From assembly GCF_000599885.1 (NCBI RefSeq), contig NZ_JFGT01000003.1:171355-235354 (forward strand): a stretch of 64,000 nucleotides of DNA, read 5' to 3'. Below are positions 44,874-59,358 of this stretch, one piece after another. Position numbers and translations under genes: made by a program. Source of the DNA: Pantoea sp. IMH. Its GTDB lineage: Bacteria; Pseudomonadota; Gammaproteobacteria; Enterobacterales; Enterobacteriaceae. Positions within the stretch are counted from its first letter, which is position 1, and each line of letters starts with the position of its first letter. Under the pieces are notes generated by a model. The model was not told the DNA's origin, did no database searches, and saw nothing but the letters and a program-made list of their open reading frames with translations.

Positions 44874-44902
44874 TAAAAAAACCGCTCCGGAGAGCGGTTT
44901 TT
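44874..44902 (-). terminator. Terminator of the rpoBC operon
   Basis: AAACCGCTC pairs with GAGCGGTTT on the minus strand around a four-base loop (TCCG), followed by seven Ts. It lies about 20 bases beyond the rpoC stop. Confidence 0.95.
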
Positions 44903-44921
44903 AAGGCTAAGTCAGCGACGA

Positions 44922-47900
44922 TTAATCGTCGTTACCGCCCAGACCTGCGTTCAGCAGTTCCGCCAGGCTGGCAGACGCTTCGTCAGCCGTAACCTGTGGC
45001 ACAACTGGCGCTTCGCCTGCAGCCTTACGGCGCATACGATCCTGGTGATAAGCGTAACCGGTACCGGCTGGGATCAGACGGCCCACGATAACGTTCTCTT
45101 TCAGGCCGCGCAGTTCGTCACGTTTGCCCGCAACGGCTGCTTCGGTCAGTACGCGCGTCGTTTCCTGGAACGAGGCCGCAGAGATGAAGGATTCGGTCGC
45201 CAGTGATGCTTTGGTGATACCCAGCAGATCGCGCATATAAGTTGCCGCGATTTTGCCGTTGGCTTCCAGCTCACGGTTAGAGATCTTAACGCGTGATACT
45301 TCAACCTGCTCGCCATCCAGGAAGTCGGTGCTGCCTGCGCTTTCGATGGTCGCTTTACGCAGCATCTGACGAACGATAACCTCGATGTGCTTATCGTTAA
45401 TCTTAACGCCCTGCAGGCGGTAAACTTCCTGCACTTCGTTAGTGATGTAACGGGTCACCGCATGCACGCCGCGCAGACGCAGAATGTCATGTGGAGACTC
45501 TGGGCCATCGGAAACCACGTCACCACGCTCCACGCGCTCACCTTCGAACACGTTCAGCTGACGCCATTTCGGGATCATCTCTTCGTAGTGATCGCTGCCA
45601 TCGATCGGCGTGATCACCAGACGGCGCTTACCTTTGGTCTCTTTACCGAAGGAGATAATGCCGCTGATCTCTGCCAGAATTGCCGGCTCTTTCGGACGAC
45701 GTGCTTCAAACAGATCCGCAACGCGTGGCAGACCACCGGTGATATCCTTGGTACCGCCAGATTCCTGAGGAACACGGGCCAGGGTGTCACCTGAACTGAT
45801 CTTCACGCCATCTTCCAGCTGAACGATCGCTTTACCTGGCAGGAAGTACTGCGCTGGCATATCTGAGCCAGGGATCAGCACATCGTTACCGTTGGCATCA
45901 ACGATTTTCAGCGCAGGACGCAGATCTTTACCGCCGGCAGTACGTTCTGCACTGTCCAGGATCACCAGAGAAGAAAGACCGGTCAGGTCATCCGTCTGGC
46001 GGGTAATGGTCTGACCGTCAATCATGTCAGTGAAGCGAATGAAACCGCTCACTTCGGTGATAACCGGCATGGTGTGCGGATCCCAGTTTGCTACGGTTTC
46101 GCCCGCTGCAACCTGCTCGCCGTCGCCTTTCGCCATGGTAGAACCGTAAGGAACTTTATAGCTCTCTTTGGTACGACCAAATTCGTCGATCATTTTCAGT
46201 TCGGTGTTACGCGAGGTCACCACCAGCTTGCCAGCGGAGTTGGTTACCGACTTGGCGTTGATCAGCTTCAGCGTACCTTTGTTCTTCACCTGGATGCTGG
46301 ATTCAGCAGCCGCACGAGATGCCGCACCACCGATGTGGAACGTACGCATCGTCAGCTGTGTACCCGGCTCACCGATGGACTGTGCTGCGATAACGCCGAT
46401 GGCCTCACCTTTATTGATGATGTGACCACGCGCCAGATCGCGTCCATAACAGTGCGCACAGACGCCAAAGTCAGTTTCGCAGCTTACGACGGAACGGACT
46501 TTCAGGCTGTCAACAGAGTGCTCTTCCAGCAGGTCACACTGCTGTTCGTGCAGCAGGGTGTTGCGTGGCAGCAGAATGTCGGCAGTACCCGGCTTCAGCA
46601 CATCTTCTGCGGTCACACGACCCAGAACGCGCTCACGCAGCGGCTCTTTAACATCACCACCCTCGATAACCGGGGTCATCATGATGCCTTCGTGCGTACC
46701 ACAGTCATCCTCGGTCACCACCAGATCCTGCGCCACGTCGACCAGACGACGAGTCAGGTAACCGGAGTTCGCGGTTTTCAGTGCGGTATCCGCAAGACCT
46801 TTACGCGCACCGTGTGTGGAGATGAAGTACTGGAGTACGTTCAGACCTTCACGGAAGTTCGCGGTAATTGGCGTCTCGATGATGGAGCCATCTGGCTTCG
46901 CCATCAGACCACGCATACCGGCCAGCTGACGGATCTGCGCAGCAGAACCACGCGCACCGGAGTCGGCCATCATAAAGATGCTGTTGAAGGAAACCTGGCG
47001 CTCTTCTTCACCGTCACGGTTAATGACAACTTCGGTTGAGAGGTTTTCCATCATCGCTTTAGCAACGCGTTCGTTGGCCGCAGCCCAGATATCGATCACT
47101 TTGTTATAGCGTTCGCCAGCGGTAACCAGACCTGACTGGAACTGCTCCTGGATTTCAGCAACTTCAGCTTCCGCTTCGGTGATGATTTCCACTTTCTTCG
47201 CCGGAATGACCATATCGTCAATACCGACGGATGCACCAGAACGCGCCGCATAGGCGAAACCGGTGTACATAGTCTGGTCAGCAAAGATGACCGTTGGCTT
47301 CAGGCCCAGGATGCGGTAACAAGTGTTCAGCATCTTGGAGATCGCTTTCTTACCCAGCGCCTGGTTGACGATAGAGTAAGGCAGACCTTTTGGCACGATC
47401 ATCCACAGAATAGCGCGACCAATGGTCGTGTCGATGATGCTGGTTTTAGCAACCCACTCGTCCTGCTCGTTCTTCTCGTGTTCGGTGATACGCACCTTAA
47501 CGCGAGCGTGCAGCGACGCCAGGCCAGCGCGATAAACACGCTCAGCTTCTTTCGGGCCAGTCAGCACCATGCCTTCGCCTTTGGCGTTAACACAGTCACG
47601 GGTCATGTAATAGAGACCCAGTACAACGTCCTGAGAAGGAACGATGATTGGCTCGCCGTTCGCAGGTGACAGGATGTTGTTGGTAGACATCATCAGCGCA
47701 CGCGCTTCCAGCTGGGCTTCCAGCGTCAGCGGTACGTGAACAGCCATCTGGTCACCATCGAAGTCGGCGTTATAGGCCGCACAAACCAGCGGGTGCAGCT
47801 GGATCGCTTTACCTTCGATCAGCACAGGTTCAAACGCCTGGATGCCAAGACGGTGCAGGGTTGGTGCACGGTTCAGCAGCACTGGGTGTTCACGGATCAC

Positions 47901-49142
47901 TTCGTCCAGGATATCCCAGACAACCGCTTCTTCGCGCTCAACCATTTTCTTGGCGGCTTTGATGGTGGTAGCAAGACCACGCAGTTCCAGCTTGCCGTAG
48001 ATGAACGGTTTGAACAACTCAAGTGCCATTTTCTTCGGCAGGCCACACTGATGCAGACGCAGGTATGGACCAACGGTGATAACGGAACGACCAGAGTAGT
48101 CAACACGTTTACCCAGCAGGTTCTGACGGAAACGACCCTGCTTACCTTTGATCATATCGGCCAAAGATTTCAGAGGACGCTTGTTCGAACCGGTGATGGC
48201 ACGACCACGACGGCCGTTATCCAGCAGCGCATCGACCGCTTCCTGCAGCATACGTTTTTCGTTACGTACGATGATGTCAGGCGCAGCCAGATCCAGCAGG
48301 CGCTTCAGACGGTTGTTACGGTTGATTACGCGACGATAAAGATCGTTCAGATCTGAAGTCGCGAAACGACCGCCGTCCAGCGGTACCAGCGGACGCAGAT
48401 CCGGTGGTAATACTGGCAGTACGGTCAGGATCATCCACTCCGGCTTGTTGCCAGACTGGACAAAGGCTTCCAGCAGCTTGATGCGCTTGGTCAGCTTTTT
48501 ACGCTTGGTTTCGGAGTTGGTTTCGTTCAGCTCTTCACGCAGCTGTTCGCATTCCTGCTCCAGGTCCATGTTTTTCAACAGGGCCTGAACCGCTTCCGCA
48601 CCCATTTTGGCGTCAAATTCGTCACCGAACTCTTCCAGCGCGTCCAGATACTGCTCTTCAGTCAGGATCTGACGGCGTTCAAGGTTGGTCATCCCGCCTT
48701 CAACAACCACATAAGATTCGAAGTACAGCACGCGTTCGATATCACGCAGCGGCATGTCCAGCAGCAAACCGATGCGTGATGGCAGCGATTTCAGGAACCA
48801 GATGTGCGCAGTTGGTGAAGCCAGTTCAATGTGGCCCATACGCTCACGGCGAACTTTGGTCTGTGTAACTTCAACGCCACACTTCTCACAGATCACACCG
48901 CGATGTTTTAAACGCTTGTACTTACCGCACAGGCATTCGTAATCTTTTACCGGCCCGAAAATACGCGCGCAGAAAAGCCCGTCACGTTCTGGTTTGAACG
49001 TACGGTAGTTAATGGTTTCCGGCTTTTTAACTTCACCAAAAGACCAGGAACGGATCATGTCTGGCGAGGCCAGCGCAATTTTGATCGCATCAAACTCTTC
49101 GGTCTTAGTTTGCGCTTTCAGAAACTTAAGTAAGTCTTTCAC
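44922..49142 (-). CDS. rpoC: RNA polymerase beta' subunit
   Basis: 1406 residues, one less than E. coli. The catalytic loop [12 protein letters not shown] near residue 458 carries the three aspartates for magnesium. The N-terminal zinc site [20 protein letters not shown] near 70 and the second cysteine set ([13 protein letters not shown] near 890) are present, and the bridge/trigger regions around GLMAKPDG and [16 protein letters not shown] are intact. Last gene of the L10 operon. The gap to rpoB is 207 bases, much longer than in E. coli, because of an ERIC element. Confidence 0.99.
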   Translation of the reverse strand: MKDLLKFLKAQTKTEEFDAIKIALASPDMIRSWSFGEVKKPETINYRTFKPERDGLFCARIFGPVKDYECLCGKYKRLKHRGVICEKCGVEVTQTKVRRERMGHIELASPTAHIWFLKSLPSRIGLLLDMPLRDIERVLYFESYVVVEGGMTNLERRQILTEEQYLDALEEFGDEFDAKMGAEAVQALLKNMDLEQECEQLREELNETNSETKRKKLTKRIKLLEAFVQSGNKPEWMILTVLPVLPPDLRPLVPLDGGRFATSDLNDLYRRVINRNNRLKRLLDLAAPDIIVRNEKRMLQEAVDALLDNGRRGRAITGSNKRPLKSLADMIKGKQGRFRQNLLGKRVDYSGRSVITVGPYLRLHQCGLPKKMALELFKPFIYGKLELRGLATTIKAAKKMVEREEAVVWDILDEVIREHPVLLNRAPTLHRLGIQAFEPVLIEGKAIQLHPLVCAAYNADFDGDQMAVHVPLTLEAQLEARALMMSTNNILSPANGEPIIVPSQDVVLGLYYMTRDCVNAKGEGMVLTGPKEAERVYRAGLASLHARVKVRITEHEKNEQDEWVAKTSIIDTTIGRAILWMIVPKGLPYSIVNQALGKKAISKMLNTCYRILGLKPTVIFADQTMYTGFAYAARSGASVGIDDMVIPAKKVEIITEAEAEVAEIQEQFQSGLVTAGERYNKVIDIWAAANERVAKAMMENLSTEVVINRDGEEERQVSFNSIFMMADSGARGSAAQIRQLAGMRGLMAKPDGSIIETPITANFREGLNVLQYFISTHGARKGLADTALKTANSGYLTRRLVDVAQDLVVTEDDCGTHEGIMMTPVIEGGDVKEPLRERVLGRVTAEDVLKPGTADILLPRNTLLHEQQCDLLEEHSVDSLKVRSVVSCETDFGVCAHCYGRDLARGHIINKGEAIGVIAAQSIGEPGTQLTMRTFHIGGAASRAAAESSIQVKNKGTLKLINAKSVTNSAGKLVVTSRNTELKMIDEFGRTKESYKVPYGSTMAKGDGEQVAAGETVANWDPHTMPVITEVSGFIRFTDMIDGQTITRQTDDLTGLSSLVILDSAERTAGGKDLRPALKIVDANGNDVLIPGSDMPAQYFLPGKAIVQLEDGVKISSGDTLARVPQESGGTKDITGGLPRVADLFEARRPKEPAILAEISGIISFGKETKGKRRLVITPIDGSDHYEEMIPKWRQLNVFEGERVERGDVVSDGPESPHDILRLRGVHAVTRYITNEVQEVYRLQGVKINDKHIEVIVRQMLRKATIESAGSTDFLDGEQVEVSRVKISNRELEANGKIAATYMRDLLGITKASLATESFISAASFQETTRVLTEAAVAGKRDELRGLKENVIVGRLIPAGTGYAYHQDRMRRKAAGEAPVVPQVTADEASASLAELLNAGLGGNDD

Positions 49143-49229
49143 GGATTAGCTCCCGTCGGAGTGAGACTTCTCAGGAGAGCCCAGAGTGACCCGGGCCATC
49201 CTGTAACCAGTACGAATTCGAGGCATCCC

Positions 49230-49339
49230 CGAACATCTTTCAAGCTGCAACGCTGTCGCTGCCTTCCCTCACCCGATCGCCTGCCTGAGGCAATCGATCG
49301 GGGATTCGTTCAGTTGCCGTCTTGCCGCAACTCGAAATC
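49230..49339. repeat. ERIC element between rpoB and rpoC
   Basis: Words line up with ERIC in order: TTTCAAGCTGCAACG, GTCGCTGCCTTCCCTCACCC, a central hairpin GCCT/AGGC, GATCGGGGATTCGTT and GTTGCCGTCTTGCCGCAACTCGAA (ERIC: CTTCAAGCTGCATG, GGCTGCGCTCGCTCACCCC, GGGGATTCACT, GCTTGCCGCCTTCCTGCAACTCGAA). It is transcribed within the rpoBC mRNA. Confidence 0.85.
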
Positions 49340-49349
49340 TGCTGAGGTG

Positions 49350-52300
49350 TTACTCGTCTTCCAGTTCGATGTTGATACCCAGCGAGCGGATTTCTTTCAA
49401 CAGTACGTTGAAGGATTCCGGCATGCCCGGCTCCATCTGATGGTTACCGTCAACGATGTTTTTATACATCTTGGTACGGCCATTAACGTCATCAGATTTC
49501 ACGGTCAGCATTTCCTGCAGGGTATAAGCGGCACCGTATGCTTCCAGCGCCCATACTTCCATCTCACCGAAGCGCTGTCCGCCGAACTGCGCCTTACCAC
49601 CCAGCGGCTGCTGCGTAACGAGGCTGTAGGAACCGGTAGAACGCGCATGCATCTTGTCATCAACCAGGTGGTTCAGTTTCAGCATGTACATGTAGCCAAC
49701 GGTAACCTGACGCTCGAACTGCTCGCCGGTACGGCCATCAAACAGTGTGATCTGACCGGAAGAAGGCAGGCCGCCAAGCTGTAACAGCTCTTTGATTTCG
49801 CTCTCTTTCGCACCATCAAACACTGGCGTGGCGATTGGCATCCCTTTTTTCAGGTTCTCTGCCAGACGCAGTACTTCGTCATCGCTGAAGGTATTCAGGT
49901 CAACTTTCTGACGCACGTCCGTGCCCAGATCGTAAGCACGCTGAATAAACTCACGCAGTTTGGAGACTTCTTCCTGCTTTTTCAGCATAGCGTTAATTTT
50001 CTCGCCGATGCCTTTTGCAGCCATACCCAGGTGGGTTTCAAGAATCTGACCAATGTTCATACGTGAAGGTACGCCCAGCGGGTTCAGTACGATATCAACC
50101 GGCGTGCCGTTTTCATCGTAAGGCATATCTTCGATCGGGTTGATCTTGGAGATAACACCTTTGTTCCCGTGACGGCCTGCCATTTTATCACCAGGCTGAA
50201 TCTGACGTTTAACGGCCAGGTACACTTTCACGATTTTCAGCACGCCTGGTGCCAGATCATCGCCCTGAGTGATTTTGCGGCGTTTAGCATCAAGTTTTTT
50301 CTCAAACTCATGCTTCAGCTCGTCGTACTGCTCCGCCAGCTGCTCCAGCTGGTTTTGCTTATCTTCGTCGGTCAGGCCCAGTTCCAGCCAGCGCTCGCGT
50401 GGCAGCTTGTCCAGTTTTTCCGCTTCAACACCGCCGGAAACCAGCAGGTAATTGATACGGCTGAACAGGCCAGCTTCGAGGATCTGCAGTTCTTCAGACA
50501 GGTCTTTTTTCGCCTGCTTCAGCTGCATCTCTTCGATTTCCAGCGCGCGCTTGTCTTTTTCCACACCATCGCGGGTGAAGACCTGCACATCTATTACGGT
50601 ACCTGATACGCCGTTCGGTACACGCAGAGAAGAGTCTTTAACGTCAGACGCTTTCTCGCCGAAGATGGCGCGCAGCAGTTTCTCTTCTGGCGTCAGCTGG
50701 GTTTCACCTTTAGGCGTTACCTTACCAACCAGAATGTCACCGCCGGTCACTTCAGCACCGATATAAACGATACCGGATTCATCCAGCTTGGAGAGCGCCG
50801 CTTCACCCACGTTAGGGATATCAGCAGTAATCTCTTCTGGCCCCAGCTTGGTGTCACGAGACACACAGGCCAGTTCCTGAATGTGGATAGTGGTGAAGCG
50901 ATCTTCCTGTACCACGCGCTCGGAGACCAGAATGGAGTCTTCGAAGTTGTAGCCGTTCCACGGCATGAACGCGACGCGCATGTTCTGACCCAGCGCCAGC
51001 TCACCCAGATCCGTTGAAGGACCATCGGCCAGCACGTCACCACGTTCAATTGGCTCGCCCAGGTTGACACACGGCATCTGGTTGATGCAGGTGTTCTGGT
51101 TAGAACGGGTGTACTTGGTCAGGTTGTAAATATCGATACCGGCTTCGCCCGGGTACATCTCGTCTTCGTTAACTTTGATAACGATACGGGAGGCATCCAC
51201 GTACTGAACGGTACCACCACGTTTCGCTACGGCGGTAACACCGGAGTCTACCGCTACCGCGCGTTCCATACCGGTACCAACCAGCGGCTTGTCAGCGCGC
51301 AGCGTCGGAACCGCCTGACGTTGCATGTTTGCACCCATCAATGCGCGGTTGGCGTCATCGTGTTCCAGGAACGGGATCAGTGACGCACCGACGGAAACCA
51401 CCTGCTGGGTGGAAACGTCCATGTAGTCAACCTGATCGCGGCTGAACAGGCTCGATTCGCCTTTGCTACGGCAGGTCACCAGATCGTCCACGAAGTGACC
51501 TTCGTCGTCGAGGTTGGTGTTTGCCTGAGCGATAACGTAGTTACCCTCTTCAATTGCAGAGAGGTAATGAATTTCGTCGGTCACCACGCCTTCGCGAACG
51601 CGACGGTATGGGGTTTCCAGGAAACCGTACTCGTTGGTCTGTGCATAGACAGACAAGGAGTTGATCAGACCGATGTTTGGACCTTCAGGCGTTTCGATTG
51701 GGCACACGCGACCGTAGTGAGTCGGGTGAACGTCTCGAACTTCAAAGCCTGCACGCTCACGCGTCAGACCGCCCGGGCCAAGTGCAGAGATACGACGCTT
51801 GTGCGTAATCTCAGACAGCGGGTTGTTCTGGTCCATAAACTGTGACAGCTGGCTGGAACCAAAGAACTCTTTCACGGCTGCAGAAATCGGCTTGGCGTTG
51901 ATCATATCCTGAGGCATCAGGGTATCGAGATCGCCCAGGGAAAGACGCTCTTTCACCGCACGCTCAACACGTACCAGACCAACACGGAACTGGTTTTCAG
52001 CCATTTCGCCAACGGAACGAATACGACGGTTGCCGAGGTGGTCGATGTCATCCACTTCGCCAATGCCGTTACGGATACCAATGAGCTTCTTCATCACTTC
52101 AATGATGTCGTCTTTGCTCAGGATACCGGAACCTTCAATCTCGTCACGCAGCAGCGAACGGTTGAACTTCATACGACCTACCGCAGAAAGATCGTAGCGG
52201 TCTTCAGAGAAGAACAGGTTCTCGAACAGATTTTCAGCCGCTTCACGCGTTGGTGGCTCACCAGGACGCATCATGCGATAGATCTCAACCAGCGCGCTCA

Positions 52301-53378
52301 GGCGATCGCTGGTTGGGTCGACGCGGATGGTTTCTGAAATATACGGGCCGTGGTCCAGATCGTTGGTGAACAGCGTTTCGATGCGCTTGTGACCCGCCTG
52401 GCTCAGCTTAGCCAGCAGATCCAGCGACAGCTCCATGTTGGCAGCAATGATCAGCTCACCGGTGCTCTCATCGATGTAATCTTTAGAGACCACTTTGCCC
52501 GCGATATATTCAACCGGAACTTCGATATGCTCGATGCCATCTTTTTCCAGCTGACGAATATGACGTGCCGTAATACGACGACCTTTCTCGACGTACACAG
52601 TACCGTTGGATTCGATATCAAAAGAGGCCGTTTCACCGCGCAGGCGCTCAGGAACGAGTTCCATCTGCAGCTTATTGTCGCGAATGTCATAAACCACTTT
52701 GTCGAAGAACAGATCGAGGATCTGCTCAGTGGTGTAGCTCAGCGCGCGCAGGATAATGGTTGCGGGCAGCTTACGACGACGGTCGATACGAACGAACAGG
52801 TTGTCTTTCGGGTCGAACTCAAAGTCCAGCCACGAACCACGGTAAGGGATGATACGTGCGTTATACAGCACTTTACCCGATGAGTGGGTTTTACCCTTAT
52901 CGCTGTCGAAGAAGACACCAGGACTACGATGCAGCTGAGAAACGATAACGCGTTCTGTACCGTTGATGACAAAGGTACCGTTATCGGTCATGAGCGGAAT
53001 TTCGCCCATGTAAACTTCTTGTTCTTTGATGTCTTTAACGGTGCCTTCCGGCGCTTCGCGCTCGTAGATCACCAGGCGCAGTTTTACGCGCAGGGGTGCA
53101 GAGTACGTGATACCACGAATCTGACACTCTTTCACATCAAATACAGGCTCGCCTAAACGGTAGCTGACATACTGCAGCTCAGAGTTACCGCTATAGCTTT
53201 GGATAGGGAATACGGAACGAAATGCCGCTTCCAGACCATATTGACCTTCAGGATCTTGCTCGATGAACTTCTGGAACGAGTCAAGCTGGATAGAAAGGAG
53301 ATAAGGAATATCCAGAACTTGTGGACGTTTTCCAAAATCCTTACGAATGCGTTTTTTCTCGGTATAGGAGTAAACCAT
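49350..53378 (-). CDS. rpoB: RNA polymerase beta subunit
   Basis: 1342 residues from the ATG at 53378, exactly the E. coli length ([20 protein letters not shown]); the frame extends to 53438 without meaning. Active-site features are intact, including the rifampicin region [29 protein letters not shown] around residue 510-540. The residues classically changed in rifampicin resistance (Asp516, His526, Ser531 in E. coli numbering) are wild type. Downstream of rplJL across an attenuator; followed by rpoC. Confidence 0.99.
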   Translation of the reverse strand: MVYSYTEKKRIRKDFGKRPQVLDIPYLLSIQLDSFQKFIEQDPEGQYGLEAAFRSVFPIQSYSGNSELQYVSYRLGEPVFDVKECQIRGITYSAPLRVKLRLVIYEREAPEGTVKDIKEQEVYMGEIPLMTDNGTFVINGTERVIVSQLHRSPGVFFDSDKGKTHSSGKVLYNARIIPYRGSWLDFEFDPKDNLFVRIDRRRKLPATIILRALSYTTEQILDLFFDKVVYDIRDNKLQMELVPERLRGETASFDIESNGTVYVEKGRRITARHIRQLEKDGIEHIEVPVEYIAGKVVSKDYIDESTGELIIAANMELSLDLLAKLSQAGHKRIETLFTNDLDHGPYISETIRVDPTSDRLSALVEIYRMMRPGEPPTREAAENLFENLFFSEDRYDLSAVGRMKFNRSLLRDEIEGSGILSKDDIIEVMKKLIGIRNGIGEVDDIDHLGNRRIRSVGEMAENQFRVGLVRVERAVKERLSLGDLDTLMPQDMINAKPISAAVKEFFGSSQLSQFMDQNNPLSEITHKRRISALGPGGLTRERAGFEVRDVHPTHYGRVCPIETPEGPNIGLINSLSVYAQTNEYGFLETPYRRVREGVVTDEIHYLSAIEEGNYVIAQANTNLDDEGHFVDDLVTCRSKGESSLFSRDQVDYMDVSTQQVVSVGASLIPFLEHDDANRALMGANMQRQAVPTLRADKPLVGTGMERAVAVDSGVTAVAKRGGTVQYVDASRIVIKVNEDEMYPGEAGIDIYNLTKYTRSNQNTCINQMPCVNLGEPIERGDVLADGPSTDLGELALGQNMRVAFMPWNGYNFEDSILVSERVVQEDRFTTIHIQELACVSRDTKLGPEEITADIPNVGEAALSKLDESGIVYIGAEVTGGDILVGKVTPKGETQLTPEEKLLRAIFGEKASDVKDSSLRVPNGVSGTVIDVQVFTRDGVEKDKRALEIEEMQLKQAKKDLSEELQILEAGLFSRINYLLVSGGVEAEKLDKLPRERWLELGLTDEDKQNQLEQLAEQYDELKHEFEKKLDAKRRKITQGDDLAPGVLKIVKVYLAVKRQIQPGDKMAGRHGNKGVISKINPIEDMPYDENGTPVDIVLNPLGVPSRMNIGQILETHLGMAAKGIGEKINAMLKKQEEVSKLREFIQRAYDLGTDVRQKVDLNTFSDDEVLRLAENLKKGMPIATPVFDGAKESEIKELLQLGGLPSSGQITLFDGRTGEQFERQVTVGYMYMLKLNHLVDDKMHARSTGSYSLVTQQPLGGKAQFGGQRFGEMEVWALEAYGAAYTLQEMLTVKSDDVNGRTKMYKNIVDGNHQMEPGMPESFNVLLKEIRSLGINIELEDE

Positions 53379-53702
53379 AGGGTTCCTCAGCTCGCTGAAA
53401 AGTAGAACCTCTCTGTCCGTCCAGGGGGGACAGTTCATGCAACACTATTTTGTGACGCGGAAAGAAGACTCCCCTTCCGTAATACCTCTTTCTATCACTC
53501 TTAAATCATTTCGTTGCCGCAGCGAGGCAGGGAACCTCAGCAGAAGAGCAATATATTAAGTCGTCGATAGAGAAAGATATTAAGCAAATCAATGACTAAA
53601 TAGTGTGAAACGTCATTGACGCTTTAGAGCGCAAAAAGGCTGGTGACCAAAAAGTCACCAGCCATCAGCCTGAAAACTCAGGCTGCAACCTGAAAGGTTG
53701 GC
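53379..53702. other. rplL-rpoB intergenic region
   Basis: 324 bases holding the attenuator (53632-53663) and, before it, two smaller hairpins in the rplL 3' UTR (CAACCT/AGGTTG and CAGCCTGA/TCAGGCTG on the minus strand). The rest is the rpoB leader, where RNase III processing is known in E. coli. Confidence 0.7.
53632..53663 (-). terminator. Attenuator between rplL and rpoB
   Basis: GGCTGGTGAC pairs perfectly with GTCACCAGCC, then TTTTTGCG on the minus strand. In E. coli the equivalent partial terminator lets roughly a fifth of transcripts continue into rpoBC. Confidence 0.9.
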
Positions 53703-54086
<384 letters not shown>

Positions 54087-54138
54087 TCAGTGTAGATAAA
54101 GGTTACGTAAGCAAGAGTCGGAAAAGAAAGGCGTAAGC

Positions 54139-54642
54139 TTAAGCAGCTTCAGCTTCTTTCTGATCGCGGACTGCAGCCAGAGTGCGAACCAGTTTGCCGG
54201 CAGCGGCTTCTTTCATGGTTGCCATCAGGCGTGCGATTGCTTCATCGTAAGTAGGCAGAGTTGCCAGGCGGTCGATCTGAGCCGCACTGATTAACTCACC
54301 TTCAAAGGCCGCAGCTTTGACCTCAAATTTTGCATTCGCTTTCGCGAACTCTTTGAACAGACGAGCAGCAGCGCCCGGGTGTTCCATAGAGTATGCAATC
54401 AAGGTCGGACCGACGAACGTGTCTTTCAGGACCTCAAACTGAGTTCCTTCAACGACGCGGCGCAGCAGGGTGTTACGAACAACACGCATGTAAACGCCAG
54501 CTTCACGACCTGCTTTACGCAGTTCAGTCATTTTGTCTACGGTGACGCCACGAGAATCCGCAACTACCGCAGACAGCGCGCCTTTGGCTACTTCGCTGAC
54601 TTCAGCAACAATCGCTTGTTTGTCTTGAAGATTTAAGGCCAT
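54139..54642 (-). CDS. rplJ: 50S ribosomal protein L10
   Basis: 167 residues, two more than E. coli. Stalk base protein; it anchors L7/L12 dimers through its C-terminal helix and, with them, represses its own mRNA. N-terminus [42 protein letters not shown] is standard. CAGGAGC precedes the ATG. The untranslated leader upstream contains the L10-L12 binding structure. Confidence 0.98.
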   Translation of the reverse strand: MALNLQDKQAIVAEVSEVAKGALSAVVADSRGVTVDKMTELRKAGREAGVYMRVVRNTLLRRVVEGTQFEVLKDTFVGPTLIAYSMEHPGAAARLFKEFAKANAKFEVKAAAFEGELISAAQIDRLATLPTYDEAIARLMATMKEAAAGKLVRTLAAVRDQKEAEAA

Positions 54643-54719
54643 TAGCTTGTGCTCCTGGATTTTGCCGGAGATGAATTTCTCCGGAACTCACTTCACCTGG
54701 CCGAGGCCAGGCGCTCAAA

Positions 54720-54855
54720 CACGGTGAGCAGAATCCAGCAAAGACTATAAAAATATTCTTCAGGTTCTGTCACCGTCTACGCAGGAGATTAAGCCTCTTA
54801 CGAGACACCTGCGGTCTTGGACGGAGGCCTGGATAAGGCCAGGCTCCAACCGAAA
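54720..54855 (-). promoter_or_regulatory. L10 (rplJL) mRNA leader, autoregulatory structure
   Basis: The minus strand has the words of the E. coli L10 leader: CCAAGACCGCAGGTGTC, TCCTGCGTAGACGGTGACAGAACCT, and TATAGTCTTTGCTGGATTCTGC. Binding of the L10-L12 complex here represses translation of rplJ and rplL. Confidence 0.75.
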
Positions 54856-54874
54856 ATTCTGTCTATTCTGCGTC

Positions 54875-54952
54875 ATTCGAGCTGATACTGCGTTGGCTGC
54901 TCCTGGCGATTTATGCCTTTGCCGCCTTGTCTCAGTCCGACTGACTTGAATA
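54875..54952. repeat. Short ERIC-like element between rplA and rplJ
   Basis: Ends ATTCGAGCTGA and CTGACTTGAAT are near-inverted repeats, and the interior has GCGTTGGCTGC and TTTGCCGCCTTG as in ERIC. The central ERIC hairpin is missing, so at 78 bases it looks like an internally deleted copy. Confidence 0.6.
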
Positions 54953-55021
54953 GGGGTTCTGTATATTAACAGAACAACGGGCGTAAGATTCTAGTCGAAA
55001 CTTTCGCCCGCGTAAAGCAGA

Positions 55022-56221
<1,200 letters not shown>

Positions 56222-56234
56222 TCACTGAGCGCAT

Positions 56235-56274
56235 AAAAACAAAAGGCGCGAAATTGTATTGCAATTTCGCGCCT
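56235..56274 (-). terminator. Terminator of secE-nusG
   Basis: AGGCGCGAAATTG pairs perfectly with CAATTTCGCGCCT (13 bp, 56244-56256 with 56262-56274) and the minus strand continues TTTTGTTTTTATG. Confidence 0.95.
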
Positions 56275-56354
56275 CTCGCAACCAATAATCAGGCTCATGA
56301 ATCACTTTTTATGCAGCGCCAGGGCATGCAGTCGATCCAGAGACACCTTCGTTA

Positions 56355-56900
56355 TCAGCCTTTTTCAACCTGCCCAAAGTCCAGCTCAACCGGTGTTGCA
56401 CGGCCAAAGATAGAGACGGACACTTTCAGGCGGCTTTTTTCGTAGTCCACTTCTTCCACAACGCCGTTGAAGTCGGCAAACGGACCGTCGTTGACGCGGA
56501 CCATCTCACCCGGCTCAAACAGCGTTTTCGGCCGCGGCTTGTCACCTGCAGACTGCAGGCGGTTCATGATCGCGTCGACTTCTTTATCGCTAATAGGTGC
56601 CGGACGATCGGATGTACCGCCGATAAAACCCATCACGCGCGGCACGCTGCGCACTAAGTGCCAGCTTGCATCGTTCATGACCATTTGAACCAGCACATAG
56701 CCAGGGAAGAACTTGCGCTCGCTTTTACGACGCTGACCGCCGCGGATCTCAACCACTTCTTCGGTTGGAACCATAACGTCGCCAAACAGCTCTTCCATGT
56801 TGTGCAACTTGATATGCTCACGCAGCGACTGGGCTACGCGGCCTTCAAAACCGGAAAACGCCTGAACGACGTACCAGCGCTTTTTTGGTGCTTCAGACAT
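56355..56900 (-). CDS. nusG: Transcription termination/antitermination factor NusG
   Basis: 181 residues, the E. coli length. N-terminal NGN domain ([25 protein letters not shown]) binds RNA polymerase; the C-terminal KOW domain ([48 protein letters not shown]) binds Rho or S10. Starts one base after the secE stop. Essential. Confidence 0.99.
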   Translation of the reverse strand: MSEAPKKRWYVVQAFSGFEGRVAQSLREHIKLHNMEELFGDVMVPTEEVVEIRGGQRRKSERKFFPGYVLVQMVMNDASWHLVRSVPRVMGFIGGTSDRPAPISDKEVDAIMNRLQSAGDKPRPKTLFEPGEMVRVNDGPFADFNGVVEEVDYEKSRLKVSVSIFGRATPVELDFGQVEKG

Positions 56901-56901
56901 C

Positions 56902-57285
56902 TCAGAACCTCAGGCCAGTGATAAACGATACCAGACGGACCAGAATACCATCCAGCCCCCACAAAATCAGTGACATCACGGCAGTTACCGCGGCGACGAT
57001 TAACGTGGTGTGCAACGTTTCCTGACGGGTCGGCCAAATAACTTTGCGGACTTCGGTACGCGCTTCACGGGCAAATGCCAGCGTTGCCTTACCTTTTGTC
57101 GTCAGCAGCGCAATGCCGCCAGCTACAGCAATCAGGATAACAACGGCCAGCGCACGCAGCGGCAATGTGATCTCACGATAATAGTAGTTACCGACGATAG
57201 CCACGATAAGCAGCAATGCCACCACTAACCACTTTATCGCTTCCAGGCCGCGCCCGCTCCCTTGAGCTTCGGTATTAGCACTCAT
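56902..57285 (-). CDS. secE: Preprotein translocase subunit SecE
   Basis: 127 residues from the ATG at 57285, as in E. coli; the frame starts five codons earlier at 57300 without a ribosome site. Three membrane helices ([59 protein letters not shown]) with the conserved amphipathic segment [14 protein letters not shown] before the third, the essential part. It clamps SecY in the translocon. Directly followed by nusG. Confidence 0.98.
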   Translation of the reverse strand: MSANTEAQGSGRGLEAIKWLVVALLLIVAIVGNYYYREITLPLRALAVVILIAVAGGIALLTTKGKATLAFAREARTEVRKVIWPTRQETLHTTLIVAAVTAVMSLILWGLDGILVRLVSFITGLRF

Positions 57286-57455
57286 AAACCAACCTGCCAC
57301 AATAAATCAGAAACTATTTTGCCCCGTAGAACGAGGCAACCGAACCGAATGAAGCTGTCAGGCGAAACTCGGTATATAACGCCGTGCTACAGAGCCTGTC
57401 TCAGCAATGATTATGGTTGAAAATCACTGATGAGCCAGGTTCTATGTTACAGCGT

Positions 57456-57481
57456 GCAAAAAGGGCATCAAATGATGCCCT
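57456..57481 (-). terminator. Terminator after tufB
   Basis: GGGCATC pairs with GATGCCC on the minus strand around a four-base loop and is followed by TTTTTG. It lies 34 bases past the tufB stop. Confidence 0.93.
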
Positions 57482-57514
57482 CTTCGTGTACGTTGCGTCA
57501 AATATTATCCGCGA

Positions 57515-58735
<1,221 letters not shown>

Positions 58736-58812
58736 TCACCACATCAACCAGGCAGTGCCTGAACAGTTGAATTTTAACGTACAGAGAAGAATCAGGGAGG
58801 GAGATTTAGAAG

Positions 58813-58888
58813 TGGTGCTGATACCCAGAGTCGAACTGGGGACCTCACCCTTACCAAGGGTGCGCTCTACCAACTGAGCCATATCAGC
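58813..58888 (-). tRNA. thrT: tRNA-Thr (GGU)
   Basis: 76 nucleotides, GCTGATATGGCTCAG to GTATCAGCACCA; anticodon GGU in CTTGGTAAG. CCA is encoded. Nearest of four tRNA genes to tufB, matching E. coli thrT. Confidence 0.97.
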
Positions 58889-58894
58889 ACGGCT

Positions 58895-58969
<75 letters not shown>

Positions 58970-59125
58970 ATCCTGGAACTCGGCTACCTGTTCTGTCTGT
59001 AGCTTTTGAACAACAAGAAGATGCCCCCTTGCTATTCGAGTCAACCCGCTAACGCTTGATGACTCTGACTGTGCTTGTGCTCAGTCTGAAATCTGCATTT
59101 GCAGCCTTAGACCTCAGGGCTGAAA

Positions 59126-59210
<85 letters not shown>

Positions 59211-59239
59211 TCGTCTTGCTTATACTACTTTTTACTTGA

Positions 59240-59315
<76 letters not shown>

Positions 59316-59329
59316 ATCAAGTGACGCGC

Positions 59330-59358
59330 ATTCTAGGTAGAGCGGCCGTGGGATGCAA
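59330..59358 (-). promoter_or_regulatory. Promoter of the thrU-tyrU-glyT-thrT-tufB unit
   Basis: TTGCAT (59358-59353), a 17-base spacer and TAGAAT (59335-59330), followed by a GCGCG discriminator typical of stringently controlled stable RNA promoters. A T-rich UP-like stretch (AATTATCGCAATTTTTTTG on the minus strand) lies just upstream. Confidence 0.85.

Noticed and set aside
46074..47039. 321-codon plus-strand frame antisense to rpoC
   Set aside because: Shadow frame caused by codon bias of rpoC on the other strand; no ribosome site and no family features.
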